Shown here piece by piece: positions 51,102 to 59,836 of a stretch of 64,000 nt of DNA (positions are counted from its first letter, which is position 1; each line of letters starts with the position of its first letter). The DNA lies in NCBI GenBank assembly GCA_902388495.1, contig CABMPP010000006.1:1-64000 (forward strand). The letters are read 5' to 3'. This DNA is from an uncultured Bacteroides sp. Its GTDB lineage: Bacteria; Bacteroidota; Bacteroidia; Bacteroidales; Bacteroidaceae. The position numbers and the translations under genes were made by a program. A model generated the notes under the pieces. The model was given only the letters and a program-made list of their open reading frames with translations, was not told the DNA's origin and made no database searches.

Positions 51102-52482
51102 TGGGGGCTGGTCTTTCTCCTTGAGGTTTGGGATTGTTATTGCGCGGAGGACGGCGGTTGTTGTTCCGTTGCGAACGTTCGCCACCTTGTCGCGGCTCTC
51201 GTCTCTGTTCTCCTTGTCTTGGCTCCCTTGGTTCTCTTGGCTCTCTTGCTTCCCTCGGTTCCCTTTGTGCTCTCGGTTCCCTCGGTTCTTTTTGCTCTCT
51301 TGGCCTGGATTGCTGCTCGCCTCCTTGCGGACGGTCTGGATTGCTTTTCTTCTTTTTCTTATTGCGGTTGCCGTTGCTGCTATTGTTTCCGCCATTATTT
51401 TCACCACTGTTTCTGCCTCTGCCGCGGCTGCGGTCGAAGCGGGTGAGGCTTTCCTGTTCCAGCAGGTCTATCGGCTTCTTGGGTTCGGGACGCTGGGTTT
51501 CTTCGGTCAGACTGTCGGGCTTGATGCCGCGTTTGTTCTGTCCGATAATCTCGAAGGCACGCCGGCTGCTGATGGTTACCAGGTTGGCAGGTATGTTTTT
51601 GTCGCTTGAGTAGGTAATCTGGTTACTTAGGATATCGGCTTTGAAGAAGTAGAAGACGCCGTCTTTGGTTTCCAGCTCTATCTCACGGGAAGGCAGACGC
51701 TTTTGTGCTTCCACATAGCAGTCTACTTCGTAGTTGAGGCAGCATTTCAGTTTGGCACATTGTCCGGCCAGCTTCTGCGGGTTCAGTGAAATGTCCTGGA
51801 AGCGGGCGGCGCTGGTAGATACCGATACGAATGAAGTCATCCAGGTGGCGCAGCATAGCTCGCGGCCGCAGGGACCGATACCGCCGATGCGTCCCGCTTC
51901 CTGGCGGGCGCCGATCTGCTTCATTTCGATACGCACATGGAAGGCTTCGGCCAGCACCTTGATCAGTTGGCGGAAGTCTACACGCTCGTCGGCAATATAG
52001 TAGAAGATGGCTTTGTTGCCGTCTCCCTGATACTCTACGTCTCCGATCTTCATGTTGAGATTCAGGTTCAGGGCTATCTGGCGGGCGCGTATCATGGTGG
52101 AGTGCTCGCGGGCTTTGGCTTCGTTGTACTTGTCCATGTCCACCGGTTTTGCTTTGCGGTAGATGCGCTTGATATCTGTTTCCGACTTGATGTTGGCTTT
52201 CCGCATTTGCAGCGGCACGAGTCGGCCCGTCAGCGTCACCACACCGATGTCGTGTCCGGGAGTAGCTTCTACGGCAACGATGTCGCCTTTCTCTACGGGT
52301 ATCTTATTGCTGTTGCGGTAATATCCCTTGCGGGTGTTCTTGAACTGCACTTCCACCAGGTCGCTTTCATCGGCATTGCCCGGTATGTCGGCCAGCCAGT
52401 CGTAGGTGTTCAGTTGCTTGTCCTGCCTGCCGCAACTTTTGCAGCAGAGACATCCGCTTCCGTTATGTAGTTTGAATTCCAT
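51079..52482 (-). CDS. ricT: PSP1-domain protein, RicT/YaaT type, with long disordered tail
   Basis: 467 residues. The PSP1 core covers about 35-290, with cysteine motifs G-P-C-G-R-E-L-C-C and L-K-C-C-L-N-Y-E (candidate Fe-S ligands) and an N-terminal C-L-C-C-K-S-C. In Bacillus the RicT complex acts on RNase Y and RNA processing. The last 130 residues are low-complexity, rich in R, E, P, Q, N and G, with many P-R-E-P repeats; such tails often bind RNA. The gene lies between holB and gldH in a leftward operon. Confidence 0.87.
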   Translation of the reverse strand: MEFKLHNGSGCLCCKSCGRQDKQLNTYDWLADIPGNADESDLVEVQFKNTRKGYYRNSNKIPVEKGDIVAVEATPGHDIGVVTLTGRLVPLQMRKANIKSETDIKRIYRKAKPVDMDKYNEAKAREHSTMIRARQIALNLNLNMKIGDVEYQGDGNKAIFYYIADERVDFRQLIKVLAEAFHVRIEMKQIGARQEAGRIGGIGPCGRELCCATWMTSFVSVSTSAARFQDISLNPQKLAGQCAKLKCCLNYEVDCYVEAQKRLPSREIELETKDGVFYFFKADILSNQITYSSDKNIPANLVTISSRRAFEIIGQNKRGIKPDSLTEETQRPEPKKPIDLLEQESLTRFDRSRGRGRNSGENNGGNNSSNGNRNKKKKKSNPDRPQGGEQQSRPREQKEPREPRAQREPREAREPREPREPRQGEQRREPRQGGERSQRNNNRRPPRNNNPKPQGERPAPNEKPAQE

Positions 52483-52492
52483 TTCTTTATAT

Positions 52493-53620
52493 CTATTGTT
52501 TTAATAATACAATCATTTTCAGTGAGAAGTCGAAGAATACCATGCGGGCATTCACGTTCTGCTCAATGTGTCTTTGGGCTTCGCTCAACTCGTCCATGAT
52601 GCCCATCACGTTCCGTTCGTTGACGAAGGGGGCGAAGCGGGTGGCGAAGTTCTGTTCGGGTAGCGTCATGTAGTTCATCTCTTTGCAGTGCAGGTTGTAG
52701 ATGAAGTTCTCGCGTATCATGCGCTGGCAGTACTCCAGGAAGTTCTTCTGCCGTTCGCGTCCCATGCCGGCCAGTTGCTCGCTCCATTGTTTCATTTCCC
52801 GTATCTTGCGCTGGTAGGAGAGGCGCATCAGGCTGACGAACAGGTTGAAGAACAGTTCGTTCTCTTCGTTCAGGTGGATGGTCTCCAATGCTTTGATGAA
52901 GTTGCCGTTTGCCAGGTGGGCAATGGCTTCGCTGTCTGCGGGCTGTACGCCGAACTTCTGCTGCAAGGCTGCGGCCACGTCCGCTTCTTCTATCTTGGGG
53001 ATATTGAACCGCTGCGTACGGCTGAGGATGGTGGGCAGTATCATTTCGGGAGCTTCGGAGACGAGCAGGAATACGGTCTTCTCGGGGGGCTCTTCCAACA
53101 GCTTGAGCAGCTTGTTGGCACAAACTTCGTGCATCTTCTCCGGCAGCCACACGATGGTTATTTTATAGCCGCCTTCGCTGGATTTCAGGCTGAGCTTGCG
53201 CGTTATCTCGTCACTTTCTTTGGCATAGATGATGGCTTGCCCGTTCTCGGCGTCCATTTCGTTCAGCCAGTGGTTGAGGCCGAAATAAGGGCTGCCCAGC
53301 ACCAGGTGCCGCCAGTTGGTGATGTAATCGTCGCATACTTCCTTCTTTCCCTTGGCGCTTTTTACAATCGGGAATACGAAATGTACGTCGGGGTGCACCA
53401 GCTTGTTCCACTTCACACAAGAGGGACACGTGCCGCAAGCATCTGTCTCCGTGCGGTTGGGGCAGCAAATGTAACGGGCATAAGCCAGTACCAGCGGGAG
53501 TTTGCCCACGCCAGCCGGACCGCAGAACAGTTGTGCATGCGGGATGCGACCTTCCTGCACTTCTTGTATCAGCCTTTGTTTGGCTGCTTCTTGTCCTATT
53601 ACATCTTTAAATCCTATCAC
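52493..53620 (-). CDS. holB: DNA polymerase III subunit delta'
   Basis: 375 residues from a GTG at 53620 (V-I-G-F-K-D-V-I-G-Q-E-A-A-K). It is an AAA+ clamp-loader fold: L-F-C-G-P-A-G-V-G-K (Walker A, Leu where Thr/Ser is usual), a zinc module C-C-P-N-R...C-G-T-C-P-S-C, and L-L-K-L-L-E-E-P-P with the S-R-T-Q-R-F sensor/SRC-like segment. It helps load the sliding clamp. A TTG start at 53656 would overlap metF and add unrelated residues. Confidence 0.9.
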   Translation of the reverse strand: MIGFKDVIGQEAAKQRLIQEVQEGRIPHAQLFCGPAGVGKLPLVLAYARYICCPNRTETDACGTCPSCVKWNKLVHPDVHFVFPIVKSAKGKKEVCDDYITNWRHLVLGSPYFGLNHWLNEMDAENGQAIIYAKESDEITRKLSLKSSEGGYKITIVWLPEKMHEVCANKLLKLLEEPPEKTVFLLVSEAPEMILPTILSRTQRFNIPKIEEADVAAALQQKFGVQPADSEAIAHLANGNFIKALETIHLNEENELFFNLFVSLMRLSYQRKIREMKQWSEQLAGMGRERQKNFLEYCQRMIRENFIYNLHCKEMNYMTLPEQNFATRFAPFVNERNVMGIMDELSEAQRHIEQNVNARMVFFDFSLKMIVLLKQ

Positions 53621-53636
53621 GATTTTTGTTTTCTGT

Positions 53637-54590
53637 TTAATAAATCTGTTTGGCAACTTCCTTGATGCTGTCTGTGGCTCCTACGGAATAGAAGTGCAGA
53701 CTGGGCACACCGTGCGCTATGAGCTCTTTGCATTGTTGCACGCACCATTCGATGCCTACCTGCTGTGCTTCCGCATCGGTCTTGCATTTCATGGCTTCTA
53801 TTGTCAGCTCCTCGGGCAGGTCTACCTTGAAAGTTTTGGGTATCATGCTGAGTTGCGACAGTTTCTTGAAAGGCTTGATGCCCGGTATGATGGGAATGGT
53901 GACGCCGGCTTGGCGGGCACGCTCCACGAAGTCGAAATATTTCCGGTTATCGTAGAAGAGTTGGGTTACTGCGTATTCCGCACCCATCTCCATTTTCTTT
54001 TTCAGCCAGTAGATGTCTGTATCGATGTTTGGAGCCTCCTCATGCTTTTCCGGGTAGCAGGCCACGCCATAAGAGAACGGCGTATTGGTGACCTTCATCT
54101 CGGAGCCGTCGACGAAAATACCTTTATTGAAGTTGTTGATTTGTTCTTGCAGTTCGATGGCGTGGTAATAACCGTCGCCTTCGGGAGTAAACACGGACTC
54201 GTGTTTGGCTTTGTCTCCACGCAGCACCAGCAGGTCGGTGATGTTGAGGAATTGCAGGTCGAGCAGTACGTATTCGGTCTCTTCGCGGCTGAAACCGCTG
54301 CAAAGGATGTGGGGCACTACTGTGATATCGTACTTGTTTTGAATGGCGGCAGCTACGGCAACCGTACCGGGGCGGCGGCGCAAGCGGTTTCGCCGGAACA
54401 ATCCGTTGCCCAGATCCTGGTACACATATTCGCTGCGGTGCGTGGTGATATTGATGTATTTGGGATCGAATTCCCGTAATGTATCTATGGTTTGATACAG
54501 CTTTTCGATGCCGGTTCCTTTCAGCGGCGGCAGTATTTCAAAGGAAAAAGCTGTTTTTTCGTTACTGTTTATCAGGTCGATTACTCTCAT
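53637..54590 (-). CDS. metF: 5,10-methylenetetrahydrofolate reductase
   Basis: 317 residues from the ATG at 54590 (MRVIDLINS). F-S-F-E-I-L-P-P gives the catalytic Glu, and T-D-L-L-V-L-R-G-D and A-V-T-Q-L-F-Y-D mark the FAD-barrel. It makes 5-methyl-THF for methionine synthesis. First gene of the leftward metF-holB-ricT-gldH operon. A -7 box (TATTTTTG on the reverse strand, 54641-54648) lies 50 bases upstream. metA sits 2.3 kb away on the other strand. Confidence 0.94.
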   Translation of the reverse strand: MRVIDLINSNEKTAFSFEILPPLKGTGIEKLYQTIDTLREFDPKYINITTHRSEYVYQDLGNGLFRRNRLRRRPGTVAVAAAIQNKYDITVVPHILCSGFSREETEYVLLDLQFLNITDLLVLRGDKAKHESVFTPEGDGYYHAIELQEQINNFNKGIFVDGSEMKVTNTPFSYGVACYPEKHEEAPNIDTDIYWLKKKMEMGAEYAVTQLFYDNRKYFDFVERARQAGVTIPIIPGIKPFKKLSQLSMIPKTFKVDLPEELTIEAMKCKTDAEAQQVGIEWCVQQCKELIAHGVPSLHFYSVGATDSIKEVAKQIY

Positions 54591-54640
54591 TTCTTTTTCG
54601 TTATCTTTGTCCGATTGGCAAGAAACTTGCACATTGGGAA

Positions 54641-54648
54641 CAAAAATA
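54641..54648 (-). promoter_or_regulatory. -7 box for the metF operon
   Basis: The reverse strand reads TATTTTTG. No -33 TTTG at the expected distance. It overlaps the 3' side of the gap to the fimbrillin gene. Confidence 0.4.
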
Positions 54649-54681
54649 CGAAAAAGAAATGAAAAACGCCGAAATTGATGG

Positions 54682-56583
54682 TTATTCTTTTATACAGCGG
54701 ATGGAAAGAGCCTTATAATAGTCTTTATTGCTGACATGTGCCGTGCTTTGAACGAACTCATTGCTTTCACCGAGAAAGTACACTGTTTTCTCTGAAAGCG
54801 TATTCTTTGCCTTGTCCCAACTCCAGAAAGCTGTCATCTTGTAAGGGCTGTTATGCTCTTTATTATACCACATCCCTACAGGGAAAGCACTAAACTGCGC
54901 ATAGTTATTAACAGGAACTACTTCTCCTGATATCATTGTCTGCCATTCTCCGGCTTTAAGTAGGGCGGCATCACCGATGTATTTCTTTAGTTCTTCCCAG
55001 TCATTGTCCGATGGAATCTTCCAGCCGTCGGGTGTCAGTTCACCTCCTAATATGGCTTCTCCATTGTAAAAATAAATATTGTATTTATCCGGTTTATAAT
55101 ATCCGGCTTTGTCTTTCCCCAGATCGATCTGTTTTTTCAGTGCGGTTCCGTCCTGATAGGTTGTTGCACGCAGTTCTTCTCTCATCCAATATTGTCTTCC
55201 GATTTTGGTGATGGGATATTCATCGGCTATTCCTTTTCTGATATCCAGCAGGGTGTGGCTGGCAATATTTACTTTGACAGCATTTTTCGGTTTCTTCAGG
55301 GACAGATTGTGGGCGTCGTCTATGTAAAACTTGTCTATGGAGGTGGCATCTCCTTCAGTGTAAGTGAATCCATAGTCGTCCGTATTCCAGCTGATTTTTC
55401 CTCCACAAATCATGTCGTTGCGGTCTGTAAGTTGCAGAATGATTCCGTTACTCAAATCGGTCTTTTCGTTCTCTGTCACCGGATAGGCAACGATGGCTCT
55501 GGAAGTCAGCGGGTCGGTAAGGTATTCTTTGCAGACTTCGGCTACGGGTGTTCCTTCATGATAAATTCTGTAGACGTTGGATTGGGAAAAAGAAAGTGCT
55601 GAGATATGTACAGCGGTATAATCTTCTGTATTATCGGTTTCCATCGGGTCTATGTTTGTCCATTCTTTGATTTTCCCGGCAAAGCTGCTCAGTACATTGC
55701 TGTTGCTTTGCATGGTCGATATGTTGATGGGGCATTGCATGCTGCTTCCCATTTCTACACTTGGTATTGCGCAACTGTATATACGTCCGTTCCACTCCAT
55801 GATGAACGACTGTCCGTCGCCGTCTATGGCTTGTGGTATGATGATGATTTCTTTTCCGACAAGTTTGCCGTCTTTATCGGTTTTCCAGTCTCCGGAAGCT
55901 ACGATGTCTTTGGTGCCTTCCAGGTTGCTGAATGTTCCGTCTTCCAGGTTGTAGTTGGCGGATGTCTTGAGTCCGGTTGCTACGATTCTCGGGTTGGCTT
56001 TCAATAAATTATCAGCGGTGTTGCTTGCGTCGGGAGTCAGGGTGATGGTCAGTTTGGACAGCTTATGTTGGAATTCCAGTGTTACGGCTTTTGATTTATT
56101 GGTGATTCCCCCTGTCTTTGCGATTAGGAAATCGCTTTGTGAACGGTTCTTGTCACTGCTTTGGTCTATCTGCACAGATACGGGTATAAGGGAACTTCCG
56201 GCAGGAACTCCATCGGGCTGGTAGGGGTAATAGCTTATAAAGTCCAGCGCTACGTCACCTTCCGGATAAAAAACGGCTTTCTTTGGTGTGAGAGTGCTAC
56301 CTTCTGTATATTCTAATGCCAGGTTGTCGATATATCGTTTTCCTTTGATGGAGCCGGAGGCAGTAGTTGCGAAGAGTCCCATCTTGTCTCCTTTCTCAAA
56401 AGTAGTATTAGTGACTCTTGTCGTTTCTTTCTCCATTTTGATGGAGAAGGTGATGGGAGTAGTCCCCTCTGCTACGTCTATCTCTGCATCTTCGTCGATA
56501 CTGTTTACACAAGCTGCATTCCAAAAGGCCATGCAGCTGAATAGGGTTGTAAGGATCACCCCTTTTGATGAAATAGTTTTCAT
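54682..56583 (-). CDS. Fimbrillin-like lipoprotein with C-terminal FISUMP domain
   Basis: 633 residues from the ATG at 56583. The lipoprotein signal ends in W-N-A-A-C (Cys25). Residues about 40-320 resemble Mfa-like/fimbrillin family proteins (P-I-T-F-S-I, Y-P-E-G-D-V-A-L-D-F-I-S-Y-Y-P-Y, V-T-L-E-F-Q-H-K-L-S-K-L-T-I). The C-terminal about 170 residues fit the Fibrobacter-type major paralogous (FISUMP) domain (I-G-R-Q-Y-W-M-R-E-E-L, G-W-K-I-P-S-D-N-D-W, L-S-I-R-C-I). It is probably a surface-exposed adhesin or tip subunit. No other pilus gene is adjacent. Confidence 0.85.
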   Translation of the reverse strand: MKTISSKGVILTTLFSCMAFWNAACVNSIDEDAEIDVAEGTTPITFSIKMEKETTRVTNTTFEKGDKMGLFATTASGSIKGKRYIDNLALEYTEGSTLTPKKAVFYPEGDVALDFISYYPYQPDGVPAGSSLIPVSVQIDQSSDKNRSQSDFLIAKTGGITNKSKAVTLEFQHKLSKLTITLTPDASNTADNLLKANPRIVATGLKTSANYNLEDGTFSNLEGTKDIVASGDWKTDKDGKLVGKEIIIIPQAIDGDGQSFIMEWNGRIYSCAIPSVEMGSSMQCPINISTMQSNSNVLSSFAGKIKEWTNIDPMETDNTEDYTAVHISALSFSQSNVYRIYHEGTPVAEVCKEYLTDPLTSRAIVAYPVTENEKTDLSNGIILQLTDRNDMICGGKISWNTDDYGFTYTEGDATSIDKFYIDDAHNLSLKKPKNAVKVNIASHTLLDIRKGIADEYPITKIGRQYWMREELRATTYQDGTALKKQIDLGKDKAGYYKPDKYNIYFYNGEAILGGELTPDGWKIPSDNDWEELKKYIGDAALLKAGEWQTMISGEVVPVNNYAQFSAFPVGMWYNKEHNSPYKMTAFWSWDKAKNTLSEKTVYFLGESNEFVQSTAHVSNKDYYKALSIRCIKE

Positions 56584-56924
56584 AATATTATTTTTATGGG
56601 TTGATGGCATCGCCACTTACCCGGTTAGTCTTCAATATGTTGTGTGTTGAGAATGTGGATAAAGCAGGGCTATAATTCGTATGGAAAAGTTGTTTACGCT
56701 TTTGGACGCTAATTACTGATGCCACGCTTGGCTTCACGGTGCTTTTTAATCTTATTTCTTTGCACTGTTTGTTTAAAACGGTCGCAAATGTAATTAAAAG
56801 TGTTAAAAGGAGAAGACTAAATCAATAAAAACTTTTATAAAATATTTATCCCGCTCTGATTTTTTGGCTAACTTTACACGCTAAAATCGTAGTCAGTAAC
56901 AAGTTAAACCATAGATATAAACTC
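56584..56924. other. Divergent promoter region, no gene
   Basis: This 341-base AT-rich gap lies between the fimbrillin-like gene and metA. On the reverse strand TACATTTG (56785-56792) is a perfect -7 box for the fimbrillin gene, implying a long leader of about 200 bases. On the forward strand TTTA-N20-TAACTTTA (56845-56876) is a near-consensus promoter for metA. No SAM-riboswitch-like fold was recognised by eye. Confidence 0.45.
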
Positions 56925-57842
56925 ATGCCTTTAAATTTACCTGATAAACTTCCTGCCATAGAGTTGCTGAAAGAAGAGAATATTTTTGTCATAGACAACT
57001 CTCGTGCAACCCAACAAGACATTCGTCCGCTGCGTATCGTTATCCTGAACTTGATGCCGTTGAAGATTACAACGGAAACGGACTTGGTACGTTTGCTTTC
57101 CAATACTCCGCTTCAGGTGGAGATATCGTTCATGAAGATAAAGAGCCATACCTCCAAGAATACTCCGATAGAACACATGAAAACGTTCTATACGGATTTT
57201 GAGAAAATGCGTCACGAGAAGTACGACGGCATGATTATTACCGGCGCCCCGGTGGAGCAGATGGACTTTGAAGAAGTTACCTACTGGGATGAGATTAAGG
57301 AAATCTTTGACTGGGCGCGGACGCACGTCACCTCTACTCTTTATATCTGCTGGGCGGCACAGGCCGGACTTTACCATCATTATGGAGTATCCAAGTATGC
57401 TTTGGACAAAAAGATGTTCGGTATCTTCGAGCATCGCACCTTGCTGCCTTTGCATGCCATTTTCCGCGGGTTCGACGATGTCTTCTATGTGCCTCATAGC
57501 CGCCATACGGAAGTGAGAAGGGAAGATATTCTGAAAGTTCCCGAACTGACACTGCTTTCCGAATCGAAGGAAGCGGGCGTATATATGGCAGTGGCGCGTG
57601 GCGGACGCGAATTCTTTGTGACCGGCCATTCGGAGTATTCTCCGCTGACGCTGGATGGAGAGTACCGTCGTGACTTGGATAAAGGCTTGCCCATCGAGAT
57701 ACCACGTAATTATTATGTGGATGATGATCCGGAAAAAGGAGTGCTGGTGCGCTGGCGTGCCCATGCCAATTTATTGTTCTCCAACTGGCTGAACTACTTT
57801 GTATATCAGGAGACGCCGTATAATATTAACGATATAGAATAA
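56925..57842 (+). CDS. metA: Homoserine O-acyltransferase (MetA family)
   Basis: 305 residues, the full family length. Visible residues are the catalytic Cys in Y-I-C-W-A-A-Q-A-G, the His in V-T-G-H-S-E-Y and the Glu-containing P-H-S-R-H-T-E-V. It activates homoserine with acetyl- or succinyl-CoA for methionine synthesis; which one is used cannot be decided by eye. It has its own promoter and precedes the U32 peptidase gene by 16 bases. Confidence 0.95.
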   Translation: MPLNLPDKLPAIELLKEENIFVIDNSRATQQDIRPLRIVILNLMPLKITTETDLVRLLSNTPLQVEISFMKIKSHTSKNTPIEHMKTFYTDFEKMRHEKYDGMIITGAPVEQMDFEEVTYWDEIKEIFDWARTHVTSTLYICWAAQAGLYHHYGVSKYALDKKMFGIFEHRTLLPLHAIFRGFDDVFYVPHSRHTEVRREDILKVPELTLLSESKEAGVYMAVARGGREFFVTGHSEYSPLTLDGEYRRDLDKGLPIEIPRNYYVDDDPEKGVLVRWRAHANLLFSNWLNYFVYQETPYNINDIE

Positions 57843-57858
57843 TGAATCTGCCTCAGAT

Positions 57859-59718
57859 ATGATAAAGCAGCGTAAAATAGAACTGTTGGCTCCTGCCAAG
57901 AACCTGGAATGTGGTATCGAAGCCGTCAATCATGGGGCGGATGCGGTGTATATCGGTGCGCCTAAATTCGGTGCGCGTGCTGCTGCCGGCAATTCTTTGG
58001 AAGATATAACTGCTTTGGTGGTGCATGCGCATTTGTATAATGTCCGCATTTATGTTACTGTCAACACCGTCTTGAAAGAAGAGGAACTGGCGGAAACGGA
58101 AAAGATGATCTGGGCTTTGTACCGTGCAGGAGTCGATGCACTGATTGTGCAGGATATGGGAATTACGCGCCTGAGCTTGCCGCCGATTCCACTCCATGCC
58201 AGTACGCAGATGGATAACCGTACCCCGGAGAAGGTTCGTTTCCTGGCCGATGCAGGTTTTCGCCAGGTAGTGTTGGCGCGCGAACTTTCGTTGCAGGAGA
58301 TACGTGGCATTCATGAAGCTTGTCCCGAGATGCCGCTCGAGGTGTTTGTGCACGGAGCGCTTTGCGTAAGCTATAGTGGACAGTGTTATGTCAGCCAGGC
58401 TTGCTTCGGGCGGAGTGCCAACCGGGGAGAGTGTGCCCAGTTCTGCCGGTTACCCTTCAGTTTGGTAGATGCCGATGGGAAGACGATTGTGCGAGACAAA
58501 CATCTGCTTTCCCTGAAAGACCTCAATCAGAGTGAAATACTGGAGGAATTGCTGGATGCCGGAGCTACTTCCTTGAAAATAGAAGGCCGCTTGAAAGATG
58601 TTTCTTATGTGAAGAACGTGACCGCTGCCTACCGCCAAAAGCTGGATGCCATCTTTGCCCGCCGCAAAGAGTACGTCCGTGCTTCCTCCGGTACTTGTTC
58701 TTTTGATTTCAAGCCCCAGTTGGATAAGAGTTTCAGTCGTGGCTTCACCCATTATTTCCTGCAAGGCCGCGGGCCGGAGATTACTTCATTCGACACTCCC
58801 AAGTCTTTGGGCGAAGAGATGGGGACAATGAAGGAACAGCGCGGCAACTATCTTACAGTGGCCGGTGTGAAGCCTTTTCATAATGGAGATGGTGTTTGCT
58901 TCCTGGATGAACAGGGCCGTCTGCAAGGTTTCCGTATCAACCGGGTAGATGGCAATAAACTTTATCCGGCAGGAGAAATGCCTCGTATCAAGCCTCGTAC
59001 CCGCCTTTATCGTAATTTCGATCAGGAGTTTGAGCGTCTCCTTGCCCGTAAGTCTTCCGAACGTAAAATCGGAGTCTGCTGGGAATTGGCAGATACTTCT
59101 TTCGGTTTCAGTCTGACGATTACGGATGAGGATGACAATCGAGTAACACTTTCCTTTCCTTATGCAAAGGAATTGGCACGTACTCCACAGGCCGATAACC
59201 TGCGAAATCAGTTGGCAAAGTTGGGCAATACTCCGTTTGAGATAGCGACGGCTTTGTCGGAAGATGCTTCCGGCATCGTTTTATGTCTTTCTCAGAACTG
59301 GTTTCTGCCTGCATCTGTTGTGGCCGATTGGCGGCGTCAGGCTATTGACAAGCTGGTGGCTGCACGGCGTATCACTTATCACCGCGAACTGGTTGCCTGG
59401 AAACAGACCGGCCATGCATTTCCCGCAAAGACTTTGACTTATCTGGGCAATGTTACGAATAGCGCTGCCCGGAGTTTCTATCAACAGCACGGACTGTCGT
59501 CCATAGCTCCTGCTTATGAAGAGCAGGCAGTTCCCAATGCTGTGCTCATGTTCTGCAAGCATTGCTTACGTTTCAGTATGGGATGGTGTCCCACACACCA
59601 GAAGGGACACTCGCCTTATCGGGAGCCTTATTATCTGGTAGGGACGGACGGCAAGCGTTTCCGCTTGTCTTTTGATTGCAAGAATTGTCAGATGAAGGTC
59701 ATAGATAATGAAGAATAA
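57859..59718 (+). CDS. U32 family peptidase / RNA-hydroxylation protein
   Basis: 619 residues. The N-terminal half has the U32 signature: E-L-L-A-P-A-K-N, V-F-V-H-G-A-L-C-V-S-Y-S-G-Q-C and R-S-A-N-R-G-E-C-A-Q-F-C-R. The cysteines may hold an Fe-S cluster. The C-terminal half holds an extra domain and ends in a cysteine-rich segment (C-K-H-C-L-R, C-K-N-C-Q). Relatives TrhP and RlhA hydroxylate tRNA or rRNA bases, so RNA modification is more likely than proteolysis. Which subgroup applies is not clear. Confidence 0.88.
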   Translation: MIKQRKIELLAPAKNLECGIEAVNHGADAVYIGAPKFGARAAAGNSLEDITALVVHAHLYNVRIYVTVNTVLKEEELAETEKMIWALYRAGVDALIVQDMGITRLSLPPIPLHASTQMDNRTPEKVRFLADAGFRQVVLARELSLQEIRGIHEACPEMPLEVFVHGALCVSYSGQCYVSQACFGRSANRGECAQFCRLPFSLVDADGKTIVRDKHLLSLKDLNQSEILEELLDAGATSLKIEGRLKDVSYVKNVTAAYRQKLDAIFARRKEYVRASSGTCSFDFKPQLDKSFSRGFTHYFLQGRGPEITSFDTPKSLGEEMGTMKEQRGNYLTVAGVKPFHNGDGVCFLDEQGRLQGFRINRVDGNKLYPAGEMPRIKPRTRLYRNFDQEFERLLARKSSERKIGVCWELADTSFGFSLTITDEDDNRVTLSFPYAKELARTPQADNLRNQLAKLGNTPFEIATALSEDASGIVLCLSQNWFLPASVVADWRRQAIDKLVAARRITYHRELVAWKQTGHAFPAKTLTYLGNVTNSAARSFYQQHGLSSIAPAYEEQAVPNAVLMFCKHCLRFSMGWCPTHQKGHSPYREPYYLVGTDGKRFRLSFDCKNCQMKVIDNEE

Positions 59719-59751
59719 AGATGGAGAATGAAGAGTTGAAAGCGAGTGGAG

Positions 59752-59836
59752 CCTGTCATTCTGAACGCAGTGAAGAATCTCTTCTCTTTGGGCATATCCG
59801 GTGGAAGGGATTCTTCACTGTGTTCAGGATGACGGG
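59752..59836. repeat. REP-like inverted repeat (CATTCTGAACGCAG type)
   Basis: The arms 59752-59779 and 59809-59836 are inverted copies with few mismatches: GTCATTCTGAACGCAGTG and CACTGTGTTCAGGATGAC with AAGAATC/GATTCTT. This resembles a repeat widespread in bacterial genomes, whose translation gives C-H-S-E-R-S-E-E-S. It lies between the U32 gene and the lipoprotein gene and overlaps the latter's start. Confidence 0.85.

Noticed and set aside
51102..51407. Upstream extension of gldH
   Set aside because: It is another frame of the repetitive ricT tail and would hide the lipoprotein signal.
56584..56924. SAM riboswitch before metA
   Set aside because: No convincing conserved core or pseudoknot was recognised by eye; a covariance-model search would decide.
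59721..59828. Upstream start for the zinc-ribbon lipoprotein
   Set aside because: The added residues include C-H-S-E-R-S-E-E-S, the translation of a noncoding repeat.
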